Of a stretch of 64,000 bases of DNA, positions 22,918 through 34,765 are shown piece by piece; position 1 is the first letter of the stretch, and each line of letters starts with the position of its first letter. Made by a program: the position numbers and the translations under genes. The DNA lies in the NCBI GenBank assembly GCA_039881145.1, contig JAYKKI010000008.1, positions 32,637,501-32,701,500 of the forward strand, read 5' to 3'. Below the pieces are notes generated by a model that was given only the letters and a program-made list of their open reading frames with translations, made no database searches and was not told where the DNA came from. The DNA comes from Druceiella hillmani. Its lineage: Eukaryota > Arthropoda > Insecta > Lepidoptera > Hepialidae.

Positions 22918-23190
22918 ATTGAAATTGTGTTATGAATTGAAATTGTGTTATGAGTTGCGTCATTGAATTGAAAAAGCCGTTTGCCAATTCCTAGCACTCT
23001 GTAGGCCTTTTGACAGGTTTCATTGATATTATCGTGAAAAGTGAGAATGTTATTCATAATCACATCAAGATCCCGCACGGATAATATCCTACCGAACGCA
23101 GTGCTATATAGCTCATAACTGTGCACAAAAGGGGACTTTACCTCAAACAAGTTATTTAATGGCAGAATTAAGATGTTTCGAGAAATTTTC
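22918..23190 (-). pseudogene. LINE reverse transcriptase fragment, jockey-like
   Basis: Read on the minus strand, the open frame contains 'VRDLDVIMNNILTFHDNI', 'KAYRVLG' and 'KRLFQF' in that order. This matches the block after the catalytic palm of jockey/CR1-clade reverse transcriptases, whose usual form is V-K-D-L-G-V...L-T-F..H-I....KA...LG. The fragment is open for about 90 residues but lacks the YADD palm motif, the endonuclease and any 3' tail nearby. It is a truncated relic, not an active element. Confidence 0.7.
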
Positions 23191-23210
23191 AAGTATTATG
23201 TAAGTATGAA

Positions 23211-23392
23211 TGTTTTATATAGCTCTACTGTACTATATAGCTGTACTGTACTATAAAAGTAGAGTCTCTATGTTTTATATAGCTGTACTGTACTATAAAA
23301 GTAGAGTCTCTATGTTTTATATAGCTGTACTGTACTATAAAAGTAGAGTCTCTATGTGTTATTTAGCTGTACTGTACTATAAAAGTAGAGTC
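23211..23392. repeat. 42-bp tandem array, about 4 copies
   Basis: 'tgttttatatagctgtactgtactataaaagtagagtctcta' is repeated at 23271, 23313 and 23355, with a first copy at 23211 that has an 18-bp internal duplication. The period is 14 codons, so the 76-residue open frame on the plus strand (MFYIAVLYYKSRVS repeated) is a by-product of the array. Confidence 0.93.
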
Positions 23393-23650
23393 GTTCAACT
23401 TCTGCGTAGTCCATTTAACAACACAGTCGATTTGTTCTGACGTGTCAAACTTTATTTTAAAGTTTTTCCAAATCTATTATATAATGAAATAAGTTTAATT
23501 TAAGTTTAGAATTTACTAGTATCTGTTATGTCTAGACACAATGTTTATTTTACAACATTGTATGCTGGATTAAATGATAGTACCCAGTCTTAATTTGTTC
23601 ACCACTATATTTTTTATTTTGTGTCTTGAAACGTTTATCAATTTTTTACT

Positions 23651-23870
23651 ATATAGTATAAAACAGGATCTCGGTCTGTTTGTCTGTTTGAATGAGATAA
23701 TCTTAAAAACTACTGTATGGATTTTTATGCGGTTTTCACCAATAGATAGAGTGACACGAGGAAGATGTTAAATTTATGAAGCTTTTGTGTAATTTGGCCA
23801 AACTATGATAAAATTGTAGAGTAAGTCGGGAAAAATCATGATATCTGAAAGCTTCTCAGGTATGAGAAGT
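23651..23870 (+). mobile_element. degenerate Helitron-like non-autonomous element
   Basis: 'atctcggtctgtttgtctgtttgaatg', 'aaaaactactgtatggatttttatgcggttttcacc', 'aatagatagagtga' and 'gcttttgtgtaatttgg' occur in the order of a widespread lepidopteran non-autonomous element related to Helitrons. Termini are not preserved. The plus-strand open frame at 23574-23771 overlaps it and is not a gene. Confidence 0.65.
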
Positions 23871-23879
23871 GTTAATCAT

Positions 23880-24110
23880 TGAAAAATCGGAGATCGCATA
23901 TTAGTTTTGAATGACAGTGTCGTCGGTTATTTTTTTAAGCATCTAGGCATTTGGAATGATAATAAGTAAAGGATTGGTAAGGGCTGCGTAAATCTGGTAT
24001 GAGCTGCGACTTGACTGGTAAGAGCTGCGTAAGTCGTTAGAAATCGAAAGATGCATATTTGTTTTTTTATGACAGTGTTGTTTGTTATTTTTTGAATGAC
24101 AATAATTAAG
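23880..24110. repeat. nested direct repeats
   Basis: 'gaaaaatcggagatcgcatattag...atgacagtgtcgtcggttatttttt' (23880-23935) recurs diverged at 24038-24092. Between them, 'tggtaagggctgcgtaa' is repeated three times as ggtatgagctgcg and ggtaagagctgcgtaag. Confidence 0.7.
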
Positions 24111-24518
24111 CACAAGGCCAGACTTTAAACTTTTCTGGAGTTGATCTCAGCATTCGATGTTTTTCACACAGCCAAATATAAATTGCCCTGTTACAAGTGA
24201 CATAAAAAGATAATGTTGCACCTAATCCGGCGGAAGTAATAAATGTTGTATATAAAGAAATATATAATTTTTTTCTATAAAGATACGTCTTCTGGTTATT
24301 CATTCTCTTGGAATAGATTCTTATTACAATACCCACCACTAAAATTTCTATTTAATATTTAGTAATTATTAGATTGTTTTATGAATAAAAATAGTCAGAA
24401 AAAACTTCATGTCAGTCGTGTTTTGATCTAACCTACAAGTTCTACGTAACAGGCCGATAGATGCATTTATTATTTCATTACGCCAGACTAATTATCCGGA
24501 TACTTAATGCTACTCCAA

Positions 24519-24520
<2 letters not shown>

Positions 24521-24575
<55 letters not shown>
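24521..24575. repeat. (TA)n microsatellite
   Basis: Alternating TA of about 50 bp with a TTT interruption near its end. Confidence 0.92.
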
Positions 24576-24704
24576 ATTGATGTAGATTTGGGTAAATTGA
24601 ACCGATCTATGGCGATAAATACGGATTAAGTCGGAAAAAATCCATACATCTCAGCATTTTCCATTTCACCACCTACCGGTTCGAAGCAGGGCTGGTTCTC
24701 TAGT

Positions 24705-24800
24705 TCTTTATATTAATAAATATCCTTACTAGTATTATATTGATAAATACCCTTACTAGTAATTCTTTATATTGATAAATATTCTTATTACTCTTATATC
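24705..24800. repeat. short tandem repeat, 3 copies
   Basis: 'ttatattaataaatatccttactagta' is repeated with small changes three times. Confidence 0.75.
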
Positions 24801-25051
24801 ATGTACACCTTGATATTATTGCCCAACTTGCCAGTGAAGTAGTGTGAGGTACGTACAACATAAAATGGCGTCAAATTGGGTTATTTTAAGATTTAAATAA
24901 AATCGTAAGGTTTTCTAGTGCATATTAGCGTTATATAGAAATTCTATGATTATTAATTTTGGTAATTTAAGTGCTCAAAATGGGAAATCTTTAAAAAAGT
25001 TAATCTCGTATAGGGTCAGGGAAGTTATCTTCGTAGTATGTTGAAATCCTA

Positions 25052-25275
25052 TTTAATATAAATGCGAAAGTTTTTTTTGTGCGTTTGTTTGTTACCTAAT
25101 ATAGGTTATCATTTGAAAAATCGTTACCAAATTTTGTTTCTGCATAGATTGAACGTATTGCAAATCAATATATAGAACAGTTTTTATTTCAAAAAATCAT
25201 GCAGTTCCTCAGGGAATAACCAAAAACCATTTTTTTGGATAAATGACGCGACTACGAGTCTAAAAATTTAATTGT
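25052..25275 (+). mobile_element. degenerate Helitron-like non-autonomous element
   Basis: Begins 'aatataaatgcgaaag' with a following gtttgtttgtt run. It contains 'cagtttttatttc', 'tcagggaataaccaaaaacca' and 'ggataaatgacgcgactacgagtct'. This is the order of the common lepidopteran 'aatgcgaaag...gacgcgggcgaagtcgcgg' element, and the GC-rich end is mutated. Confidence 0.65.
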
Positions 25276-25589
25276 GTATTACCATTTACGACTGATGGTT
25301 TTAAGTCTTCCTTATAATGAATGTTCACTAAAATCCCTATTTGAAAATTAAATTCACATATACATTTTGTGACTGATGTTTTTTTTTAAATATTGAAAAA
25401 TTTTTCTTCACTTGTGGAATAGACCTACCTTATAAAAAAAAGTTATCAACTTACATGTTATTATCAATCAAAAAAAGGAGGCAAAATGTAATTTATAGAA
25501 AAAAATAATTTTGTCGTATTTCCTGTAGAGTCTAATAGATGGTACTCATTTATTTTAAAACGCACTAACGTTTTGTTTATTACGGAATC

Positions 25590-25700
25590 TTATTAGATTA
25601 TTATTGATTGGTAGATTATTATTATTATTGTATTTTATTTATTGGGTATTTTTATTGGTATTGGTAGATTATTATTGATTGGTAATAAATAATAATCCAA
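25590..25700. repeat. ATT-rich low-complexity repeat
   Basis: 'gattattattgattggta' occurs three times around an (ATT)n run. It accounts for part of the minus-strand open frame at 25652-25867. Confidence 0.8.
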
Positions 25701-26394
25701 ACCAAATAATAAAATTGGAGCAAATGGGAATGATGAGAGTGCTGCACTATTTTTTTTGTTCCTCGCATATTCGAAGAAAAATTATTTGGTTCATGTCCTT
25801 TTCTATTTTCCAGCCATTTTCTATTTGTAACTGAGAACACATATTTCTGTTTAATTTTTTTTTTCATTTTTTTACTATGGTTATGTTAATAAGGAACTAA
25901 ACATGACTGAAGGAATATATATGATCTCACAACGAGCTAATTTACATATTACGAAGTAGAGTCCTGTCATTTAGTACGTTAAAATTTGAAGTTATGGATT
26001 GAGTATTAAAATAAGATAGGATAAACGGCAATATACAACTATTATTTTTAGGACTATAGATGAATATTAGTAGAGGTCGTACGTGAAATACATAATGTAT
26101 ATCCATTTGTGTTTCGTCAAAAGATATTATTATTCAGAAATGAACAGGATAAAGATCTTTAACTAATTTGTTTAAAGAAGAGTACGTAACGTATATCACA
26201 TACCACATATTTAAATATAAATAAATATAAGCCAGGGTTATATGTTTAAGTGTTAAAATTTTAACACAAAGGCAGGTTACTCAATAAGTAGTTGGCACTA
26301 TTGTTATAAAAGAAATTCTATTTAACGTATATTGCGAGTCCTAATTTTATTATAATGATATCTCACACAACGTAATGTTATAATTTTCCTCCCA
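25701..26394. other. AT-rich non-coding stretch
   Basis: No feature recognised. Confidence 0.45.
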
Positions 26395-26880
26395 TCTAGG
26401 TCACGTATCGTCATTTGCCTTATCTCGATATAATCTCTCTATCCTATTTAGAGAATTCTCTTCGCCGTATGGACAAAAAATACATGGAAACTTTGATCGG
26501 TCGCGATAAAAATTTAATCCACATTTTATCGGCGTGCGGCCCGGCGAATCCGCCATAGATAATGAAACGTGTAGATTAACGCTGACGTTGCTGGGCGGGA
26601 GGGGCGGCGGGGCGGTTTCAGGTAGGGCGGCAATTGTACACCGCGAGCTTCAATCAGATTTGAACTTCCCCGTGTACGTTTCTAATTAAGAGAAGTGCGA
26701 GCAAGGACGGAAGATAATAAAAGAAAATGCTGCCATATGCACTTTTGCAGGTTGTAAATGTTCGGTCCGTCCGGGCCAAATTAACTTTCTGCCAATAACC
26801 CAGCGGGAACGTAGCTAATCTCGCGGGCCATCGTCCGTCCGTGTGTTACTTAAACTCCAATACAGAAGGCGGAAAATATT
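26395..26880. promoter_or_regulatory. large GC-rich island, candidate regulatory element
   Basis: One of the longest islands. It contains G-rich 'gggcgggaggggcggcggggcgg' (Sp1/KLF type), 'ataaaaatttaatcc' (a TAATCC Otx/bicoid-type core), 'tttctaattaagag' (homeodomain TAATTA), GATA cores and 'gtccgtccgggcc'. A pyrimidine-poor 'cacttttgcag' is present, but the sequence after it soon meets stops. Strong enhancer-like composition, no exon. Confidence 0.45.
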
Positions 26881-27682
26881 AAAGACGCCGGAAAATCTAT
26901 TGTCTGATTGGGGTCATGTTATGTTGTATTACATAGTTTGGCGTGTATTGTGTTGAAGATTCGTTTTTTACTTCTATATTGGCGATACTTTTTTGTTTAC
27001 GAAGTGAGTCTGTAAATACTGCTTATTTATAAGTTTGTCAGATTTTAGATAACATAGCTTGCATTATTAATTAAAAAAACTAAGTAGCGGCTCTAAATCA
27101 GTGCAACTAAGTACGCAGAAAATGGAGAAAATTCATTACTATATAATTTTTTTTGCCTCAAATAAATATTAGCTTGACTTAGGAATTAATGAATTTCCGA
27201 GTAATAGTTACCACTGTAGTCGGACTGCGAAGTCGATCATTTGCTGCAAAATTATTTGTACATCAGCGTTACATAGTTACTCTACCCACCCAACCTTTAC
27301 CACCGAAAGGTGTACTGTGTTGCCTCGTTTAAGTGCTTTGTCATAACAATCCTCTATAAATTTCTGGCAAAAACACGTTTATATACAGCCAAAAGATTTA
27401 TTTAAATAGTATTGCGTATATCTCAAATTTAATATAAATTTTCGTTAAGCATAATAAACATTGGTTTTAGGATAAACCTAAATAAATTTAAAAAAAAAAA
27501 TTTTTTTATGAAATATTCACATAGTTTAACGATGGATGGGGAAACTAATATAAATATTATATTTCATACAAAAAACGTGAAAGGTTAATATCGACAGTGA
27601 GTTTTGCTCATCATTATTTTGAACAGATTCAGGAATTAGCTAGAAGTTGCCAACCTATTTCTTGTGGTCTTCCTTAATTTTA
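26881..27682. other. AT-rich non-coding stretch
   Basis: No feature recognised. Confidence 0.45.
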
Positions 27683-27835
27683 GGTGGTTCTAGTCGAGTG
27701 GCAGAACGGAACCCTTACAGTTTTATGTCCGTTTGTTCGCCCGTAAGTTACAGCAACATAACTTTTTCGGTTTAGCTTGGATCGTGATGAAATTTTACAT
27801 GAAAACGTAATTAAATTGATGTTTTTTATTTCTAA
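27683..27835 (+). mobile_element. relic of an 'acggaaccct' non-autonomous element
   Basis: 'agaacggaacccttacagttttatgtccgtttgttcgcccgtaa' followed by 'ggtttagcttggatcgtgatgaaattt' follows the 5' part of a common lepidopteran non-autonomous transposon. No termini are preserved. Confidence 0.5.
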
Positions 27836-27878
27836 TAATATTATTATATATTATGAAAATATTATTAGAAATAAAAAA
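27822..27878. repeat. 21-bp perfect hairpin
   Basis: Positions 27822-27842 (TTTTTTATTTCTAATAATATT, 21 bp) are exactly complementary to 27858-27878, with a 15-nt AT loop. It is very AT-rich, so chance is less implausible than for the GC-containing hairpins elsewhere, but 21 consecutive pairs is still long. Confidence 0.85.
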
Positions 27879-28571
27879 AAACATAATAAATATAATGTTT
27901 TTGATACTTTTTACTTGATACTTGATGGGAATATTGAAATAAAAACGTAATTGCGGTTCTCCGTGAAAACAAAAGAAATAACGTTTAAAGCCATAAGAGC
28001 TTCAGGCCTATTTTAGTAATTTTATGAAGCAAAGTTTCTCACAATAATAATAACCTCTATCTCATATCTCGATAAAAATCACAATTCTCAGCCATTTCAT
28101 CTACAGGCTCTGACCATAATGCGGCAAGTTTAAATTTAAGAAAAGCGACGACACTAGTGTACGCGTGTAGTGGTTTTATTTATATAAATATTTACCGTTC
28201 CTTATATTAAATGTAGGGATGAATATTTTTTCATGGGTTTCATCAAGCCCAATGTCATTTTATAGGCTTTATAAATGCAATAAAAATATTAAATAATATG
28301 TTTTGATATGGTGTCTTCTTCATGAGAGACGAGTTTTCAAATTGTAGTGTAGTGTGAACCCCACTTCAAATTATTCATATAGCATCTCTATAATTCACAC
28401 AAATCACGATAATGGCATTTAAGCAAGTAGTGAATACTTTAATGCGAAATGATTTCGGGTAACTTTCATTGATACCTTGTTACGCCTCTGAAAATTACAT
28501 ATCAACATCATGCAAATAATATCAATATTTATCCTTCATAGAAATACTATTTGCCTTTAGATGTTTAAATT

Positions 28572-29247
28572 TTTATATACTGTTAAATGGGTATTGTATT
28601 CTTGTTATTTTTTACAATATATTTTATAGCTACTAAATCTGTTCTTTTCATATGTACGTATTCTGTCTCATTATATACTGTTAAATGGATATTGTGTTCT
28701 TGTTATTTTTTATAATATATTTTCTAGCTACCAAATCTGTTCTTTTCATATTTACGTATTCTGTCTCGTTATATACAGTTAAATGGGTATTATATATTTG
28801 TTATTTTTTATAATATATTTTATAGCTATTAAATTCGTTCTTTTCATACGTACGTATTCTGTCTTGTTATATATTGTTAAATGGATATTGTGTTCTTGTT
28901 ATTTTTTATAATTTATTTTATAGCTACTAAATCTGTTCTTTTCATATGTACGTATTCTGTCTCGTTATATACTGTTAAATGGATATTGTGTTCTTGTTAT
29001 TTTTACAATATATTTTATAGCGACTAAATTTGTTCTTTTCATATGTAGGTATTCTGTCTCATTATATACTGTTAAATGGATATCGTGTTCTTGTTATTTT
29101 TTATAATATATTTTATAGCTACTAAAACTGTTCTTTTCATATGTACGTATTCTGTCTCGTTATATACTGTTAAATGGATATTGTGTTCTCGTTATTTTTT
29201 GCAATATATTTTATAGCTACTAAATCTGTTCTTTTCATATGTCTCGT
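28572..29247. repeat. 97-99-bp tandem array, 7 copies
   Basis: 'ctgttaaatgg' or its variant recurs at 28580, 28679, 28776, 28875, 28972, 29069 and 29167. Units share 'gttcttttcatatgtacgtattctgtctc' and 'atattttatagctactaaa'. Copies differ by several substitutions and 1-2-bp indels spread evenly, so it is older than the 116-bp array. Confidence 0.95.
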
Positions 29248-30265
29248 TTTTTTTAATTCAAATATACAGTTCTATTATTAACCTTTAACATTTTTACGGT
29301 TTTGTTTTGTAATTAATTTTATCTTTGAGCCCCTGTTGCTTAATGTTAAACTATGAAGCTTCAAAGTTACGTGCGATGTGTAACGTCCTTCCGTTCTAAT
29401 TTTTCAACCATGGATTTAAACAAAAATGGAAATAAATCTGGATACTACTATTTGATTAGATTTTTTAAATAAAATTATTTCAGAAACAAGGAACCCTTCT
29501 TTGAGGTCCGACCAGTTTGTTGTATTAAATATCGTTATAATTTTCATTATTTAGAATTTGTGGAGTTTCCAAAGGATACTTGTAAACCTTTGGAAAATAT
29601 AAAATTCACAACTTAAAGTAAATCCACTAAAAATATTTTTCATACAATTTTCAAAAGTCTAAAACAGGTAATTGAATGATTAGAAATTAGAATCTAAAAC
29701 AAGTATATAAAACAAGGATACATTTGGTTAAAATTGGTTAACAAAGAGAAATTGGAGCATTTACTCGCGATAAACCCTGTCGCCTTTTGTTTTCTGGTCT
29801 ATTCACTCTGGGTTTCTAAATTTTCTTATATTCTTCTCTATTAGACGTGCTGAAGATTATTGAAGACCCAGTTCAAACACGAACACAGTTAAGAAACATA
29901 TATAAAGATATATAACAAGAAACATATATAAAAATATTTAACAAAAAACATATATAATATAGTTTTTATAAGGAATAAACAATAAAATAATTTTAAAAAA
30001 CGATTCATTGAATTTCATTTATTTTTCAGATTTAGTTCATTATATTTACATGCATTGAGAAAAATTGTATAAAATATATGAGTAGTACATATATTTTACT
30101 ATTCATATTGCAGATATAAGTCTGCCAACTTCATAGTAATTTTTCTAAGTTTTCAGTCTATTATTCAATTTATTATTCAATTTTTCGAACAGTAAAAAAG
30201 AAAAGACATGAAAATCCTATTTTCTTATACTTTTCAAATTTACGTTTAATACGTAAACAATTTAC
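29248..30265. other. AT-rich non-coding stretch
   Basis: Only a short 'aagaaacatatataaa' repeat (three copies, 29890-29955) is recognisable. Confidence 0.45.
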
Positions 30266-30269
30266 CTTA

Positions 30270-30790
30270 AATGTGCTGAATCATATTCGGCGCTCAATTA
30301 CGAAACATTGGCGCTCAAACAATGCGCGCTGTCCTCGAGAGCGTTCGACGCTAAATCGTACAAAATACCTTCGGCCTCCACCCTATAAACCCGCCGACAC
30401 CTACGCCCGTTTGTATCGCGAGGGCGTGTTCGCGAGCGCTTTTACAAACTCGTGTAGAGCCCTCGATGTAGAGGCGGAGAGATCTCGTTGTCTGGGGCAT
30501 TGTGTTTGGATCAAGTAAGTGACAGTGGAGGGAGCGGAAGGAAGCGTGGCGCGGCGTCTAGAGGCGGCTGACAAGCGGATATGCGCCGTGATGGATTGCC
30601 GCGTCTAGGTGCTCGCCGATCGCTTCCGCGATGCCCTTAGTGTTGGGCTAATTTTACTTATCGGCGATGAGTCGGCTGATGGAGCCGGCAGCCCTGTTTT
30701 GCCGACCAACTATTCTCCGGTTAGCCATTTGGACACAAAAATGCTTTGCTCAGGGCGATCGTGGATTTAACGTCGGGCTAAGTCGAGTTT
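30270..30790. promoter_or_regulatory. large GC-rich island, candidate regulatory element
   Basis: Contains the 27-bp motif at 30572-30598 shared with 17461-17487. The plus-strand frame 30273-30518 ends at 'gatcaagtaagtgacag', where the stop overlaps a good 5' splice site (AA|GTAAGT), so a chance exon cannot be fully excluded. The peptide has no domain and only a weak codon bias. A regulatory island is preferred. Confidence 0.4.
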
Positions 30791-32139
30791 AGCGTCTTTT
30801 GTCGACGTTTTGAATGTTTGTTGAGTGATTGTCGTTTTTCTAAGAATTGGAATTTGACGTATTTGGACAAATAGTAACATTTTTGACGACATTTCGTCTT
30901 TAATTATATTTATAACCATCATCATATTTTTGTGTGAAAAAAAAGAATTTTTAATGAAACTTTTTTTGCATTTCTTCGAGTTGATTTTTGCTTTTGACTT
31001 TTGCGTTTGCATTTGTTGACCTGTGATTTTTTGCACTTACACTACAGTAATGTACCAACCTGGGCTATAATTTATCTATATTCCTATTTTTTTTAAATCT
31101 GTTCACATAGTAATATTGTAATCGAATTATAAAAAGGAGAACCATGGGGATATTGACCTACGGGGACCACGGGTATGAGTTTATACGTAGCGAAATCAAA
31201 CTTAAAGAATTATCGTTACGGAAAATGCTTCGTGATCAAATACTGAACGTCATAAAATATGGATGCTATTCTTCGGAAATTGCTTTAGACTACGGGATAA
31301 AAAAGTATTATGCTAATTTTCAAAATCGAACAGTAAAATAATTTAGTATACTCATATAATCTTTAGTCTCTAAATATGATAGAAAAAGAGAAATAAATGA
31401 ATATTATTTGAAAGTTTTGTATTTTAAAGGTTATATGGGAAAATATTTTAAGACTAATAGATAATTGATTAGTTTTTTACATGAACATATACTAATATTA
31501 ACTTCATATACTGAAATGCCCTATACCATGGACCATACTTTGTTAATATCGTTTTGCTATCGATCATGTCGATTTGTTTAAATTTCGTCTTATTGAAAAA
31601 AATTAAAATGTGTATTTATTATTGATATTCGAATTTTCTTCTGCAATGAATCCTTTTAATATTCAACAAAGTGAAAATTACTTGAGTTGGCGTCATCGAA
31701 ATATGTGACTGAAGTAATGTAGCAGAAGTGGGGATAGCATGCTAAATTAAGACCGCAGCGTTAGTTGACCAATGGCGTATCTATTGACGTATTGACGTTA
31801 CAGTCTTTATCTTTTTTGTCGAACTTACATGAACTTATTGATGTATCGTGCGTACCGTTTATTTAATTATAAATTGTTTATAAAAACAAAAAATGTTTCA
31901 AAATTGAGTGGAAATATATCGTAAAAGATTCGTAATCGTAAAGATCATATTACCTACGTTACAACATTGGTAAGGTTAATTTGATCGATGGAAATGCCTC
32001 AAGCTCTTTAAAATTTGTTGAAAATTATATTGTTTTGTTTGGCTTTTTAATGGAAATGTCTCAAAGCTGCTTCATACTTTTAATTTTTTTATGAATTTAA
32101 GAGTACTTGAAACAGCAAAAGTGGAAATAGTAACTTGCA
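30791..32139. other. AT-rich non-coding stretch
   Basis: The plus-strand frame 31144-31341 follows 'aggagaaccatgggg', a fair start context, and encodes a 65-residue charged peptide (MGILTYGDHGYEFI...). I do not recognise it, there is no signal peptide, and no exon structure is apparent. Left as an unexplained short frame. Confidence 0.3.
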
Positions 32140-32470
32140 AGCAGGAAGTTCGTGTACATTCACAAACTGATGAAGTTCCGGCCGCAGCTGTGGTAGTTCT
32201 ACTTTCTGAAGTACAACAGCTTGCGGGCTGTGCGGTATTGACGTACTGAGTAGGGTTCAGCGTTCAAAGGCGAACTGGGACCTGTTAATCTTCTGGCGAT
32301 AGTCAAAGCAATTAGTACTCGAGCGGGATGCGGCTGTCTGCATCGCATCGGAAGTTGGACGGTGTTTAGCTATGGACTAGTGCAGTAATTGATATTAAGT
32401 ATACACGACATCGGTCTAGGAAATAGCTCCATTTCGACTCTGTTGCTTGCGTGCATTTGGAATTTATATG
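32140..32470. promoter_or_regulatory. GC-richer island, candidate regulatory element
   Basis: Includes 'ccggccgcagctgtgg' (E-box CAGCTG), 'gcgggctgtgcggtattgacgtac' and 'gcgggatgcggctgtctgcatcgcatcgg'. No open frame of note. Confidence 0.35.
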
Positions 32471-33196
32471 GTAAATTATGTACTCAATACGAAATAAAGT
32501 TTAAAACATGTTTTATTTAATATTAATAAATCAATACCGTTATTTTTGCGAATCAGTTTGAATTGTTAATCTTTGCCAAAAGAGATTTACTCCCACGTTA
32601 AATGAAGGTGCGTAGGCTGAGATTGGGAGCTCGGGTATTTTAAAAAATTGCTAGTTATTGTTATTTTTTAATTAATTTTTGCAAAATTTCGATGTTAACA
32701 TCATTCTAACGAGCTCGCAACGGTATGGATTTAGGAAAAAGCAAGAATGATTAAACTTCATTAATTCGTAGTCGTTGTAATGTTAATGTCATGAACACAC
32801 AAGCCGTAACAAAGGGTTCAAAATTCACACAGACAGTGTAATAATAATTTTTAATTATGTCGATAATCATGTCGTTTTATATTCTGCCTATGTGATAAAC
32901 TTCTATATTTTTTTAATTTCTTTTAAATTGCGTACATATGTTTCTGTTTGTTATAATTAATCAAATATTTTATAGTCGATATAACTGATATTTCTTTATT
33001 GGCTAGTTCTCAATGGCACCTATTTAGATTACCTATATTTATCTTACCTTATTTAAATCTCCTTCAGGAGTAATCAATTTCCACGTTCACTAGCATCTCA
33101 CGGCTTTTGTATATTCTGGAGTGTCCAAGTTAGATAATTATGGTGGGTGATTTGGTTCTCGATGTTTAGAATCGTCAGCAAAAAGTCCTAATTGCT

Positions 33197-33257
33197 CATA
33201 AACATCAACACAGCACAGCAACCTTCTGTGTCGGTGCGCTATCTTGATGTTTATGAA
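33197..33257. repeat. 13-bp hairpin with structured 35-nt loop
   Basis: TCATAAACATCAA (33197-33209) pairs exactly with 33245-33257. Immediately inside, CACAG (33210-33214) can pair with CTGTG (33227-33231). The whole fold is about 61 nt. It lies just upstream of GC-richer sequence and is not part of a recognised element. Confidence 0.75.
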
Positions 33258-33404
33258 ATATATTCGTAATCACGCGTTTCAAACAAGTAAACAAAACAGA
33301 TTCGTGAACATTTTTGACACTAAAAACAATGCGTTTTATCATGTTTTCTACCTTTTATTAAATTTAATTATTTAAACATCGCTCGACCGCACACGCTCAC
33401 GTAC

Positions 33405-33454
33405 GTAAGCATTATGTGCACGCACGCACGCCGCCGCAGACACACACGCAGACG

Positions 33455-33488
<34 letters not shown>

Positions 33489-33512
33489 TACACATATATA
33501 CACATATAAAAT
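33405..33512. repeat. CA/CG-rich simple repeat
   Basis: Irregular (CA)n with CG and GCC interruptions ('cacgcacgcacgccgccgcag', 'acacacacgcgcgcacac') running into (TA)n. Alternating purine-pyrimidine sequence of this kind can adopt Z-DNA. The minus-strand Cys/Val-rich frame here is an artefact. Confidence 0.9.
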
Positions 33513-34374
33513 GTAAAAAAGAAAGCGAAATTGACAGCGATTTTTTTTAAAACGGTTGAGAATTGTCCTTTTGCTTCTCAATATTTTCCACGTTATTGTA
33601 TTTATGCAGAATTACAAATTAAAACATTGCCATTGTTACGTTATATATAGGAAAAGATGTTGCAGTAATAATTAATTACCAAAAAGTGAAATTAACAGTT
33701 TTGGAACCAGTTATACTACGGTATTTAAAAGTAAAACCCATCGTTAACTCAGTGGATTTTGTGAACGTGTTTGTTTATCGGGAGGGATAAAACAATACTC
33801 CCAAGAATCGATAAAATTCGAACGTTATTTCTGTCAGCTAATGGTACGAATACGTTCCGGAGTGCGTGTACCATTTGTCCGTTTTTTTAAAGAATTTTCT
33901 TATATTAAAAACGTCATGTACACATGTGTTAGTAGGGGAAATGTATTGCGAAAATGTACGGTGAAATGTACGGTTGTAATGATTCTGTACTATTTCATTA
34001 ATGTTGTCATATGTTAACATATGTTTAATATTTTATTAAATATAATTATATTTATAGTATTTGTGTACATTTGCGCTCGCATAGAAGATGACGGTTACAA
34101 ACAAATTTTTTAATATATGTATATTTGATATCTGAATTCACTTTTTCTAATCGTTTTTGGTTCATATGTATTATGATGCTGTATTCCATATGAATTCAAT
34201 TTGATATGACCGTAAGTTACAAACGTAAGGGAGGTAAAGGAACAATTTCATCTACTTGAGAGCAGCAAATGGTTTCGGTGGGAGCTTACGGAATATTTTG
34301 ATGCCAAGAGAAAAGGACAAATAAATTAAAAGCTTATAATATTTGTAGAGAAGTATATTTTGACGCGTTCAAAG

Positions 34375-34765
34375 GAGTGGGCGGAGCGTATGAAGGGAAT
34401 GTAACCTATAAATTTTGAATGTTTGTGTACATACATATGTAAGTGTATACGCATGTATATAAGTTGTGTATTCGCGGTGTTGGGTTCAAGTTTATTTCGC
34501 AAGTCAGCGGCGTGGAAATTGAATGAGTTTTCTTGGTAACGCGTACTTACCGCTTTTAGTACGTGGAAAATTATTTATTGCGTTTGTAGTCGTTTTAATT
34601 TAGTATATGAGGCCACGAGCCGTGAGCTCGTGGTCGACGAGGAAAGCGCGGTTTTCTATTTCGTTCAGATCAAAGAAATGTTCGTGCTGACAATTTTTAA
34701 TTCAGTCGACGTACAGTTCGTGGTAAAGATAGTAAAGACAGAGCGCCCCGTTTCATGTGTATATT
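34375..34765. promoter_or_regulatory. GC-richer island, candidate regulatory element
   Basis: Contains 'gagtgggcggagcg', 'cttaccgcttttagtacgtgg', and the inverted repeat CCACGAG-ccgtgag-CTCGTGG at about 34612-34632. No supported open frame. Confidence 0.3.

Noticed and set aside
23211..23440. 76-residue repetitive protein (MFYIAVLYYKSRVS units)
   Set aside because: It is a by-product of a 42-bp non-coding tandem repeat whose period is divisible by three.
30273..30518. Possible exon ending at AA|GTAAGT
   Set aside because: A good 5' splice site overlaps the stop, but there is no matching acceptor, no domain and weak codon bias. The GC-rich island composition explains the open frame.
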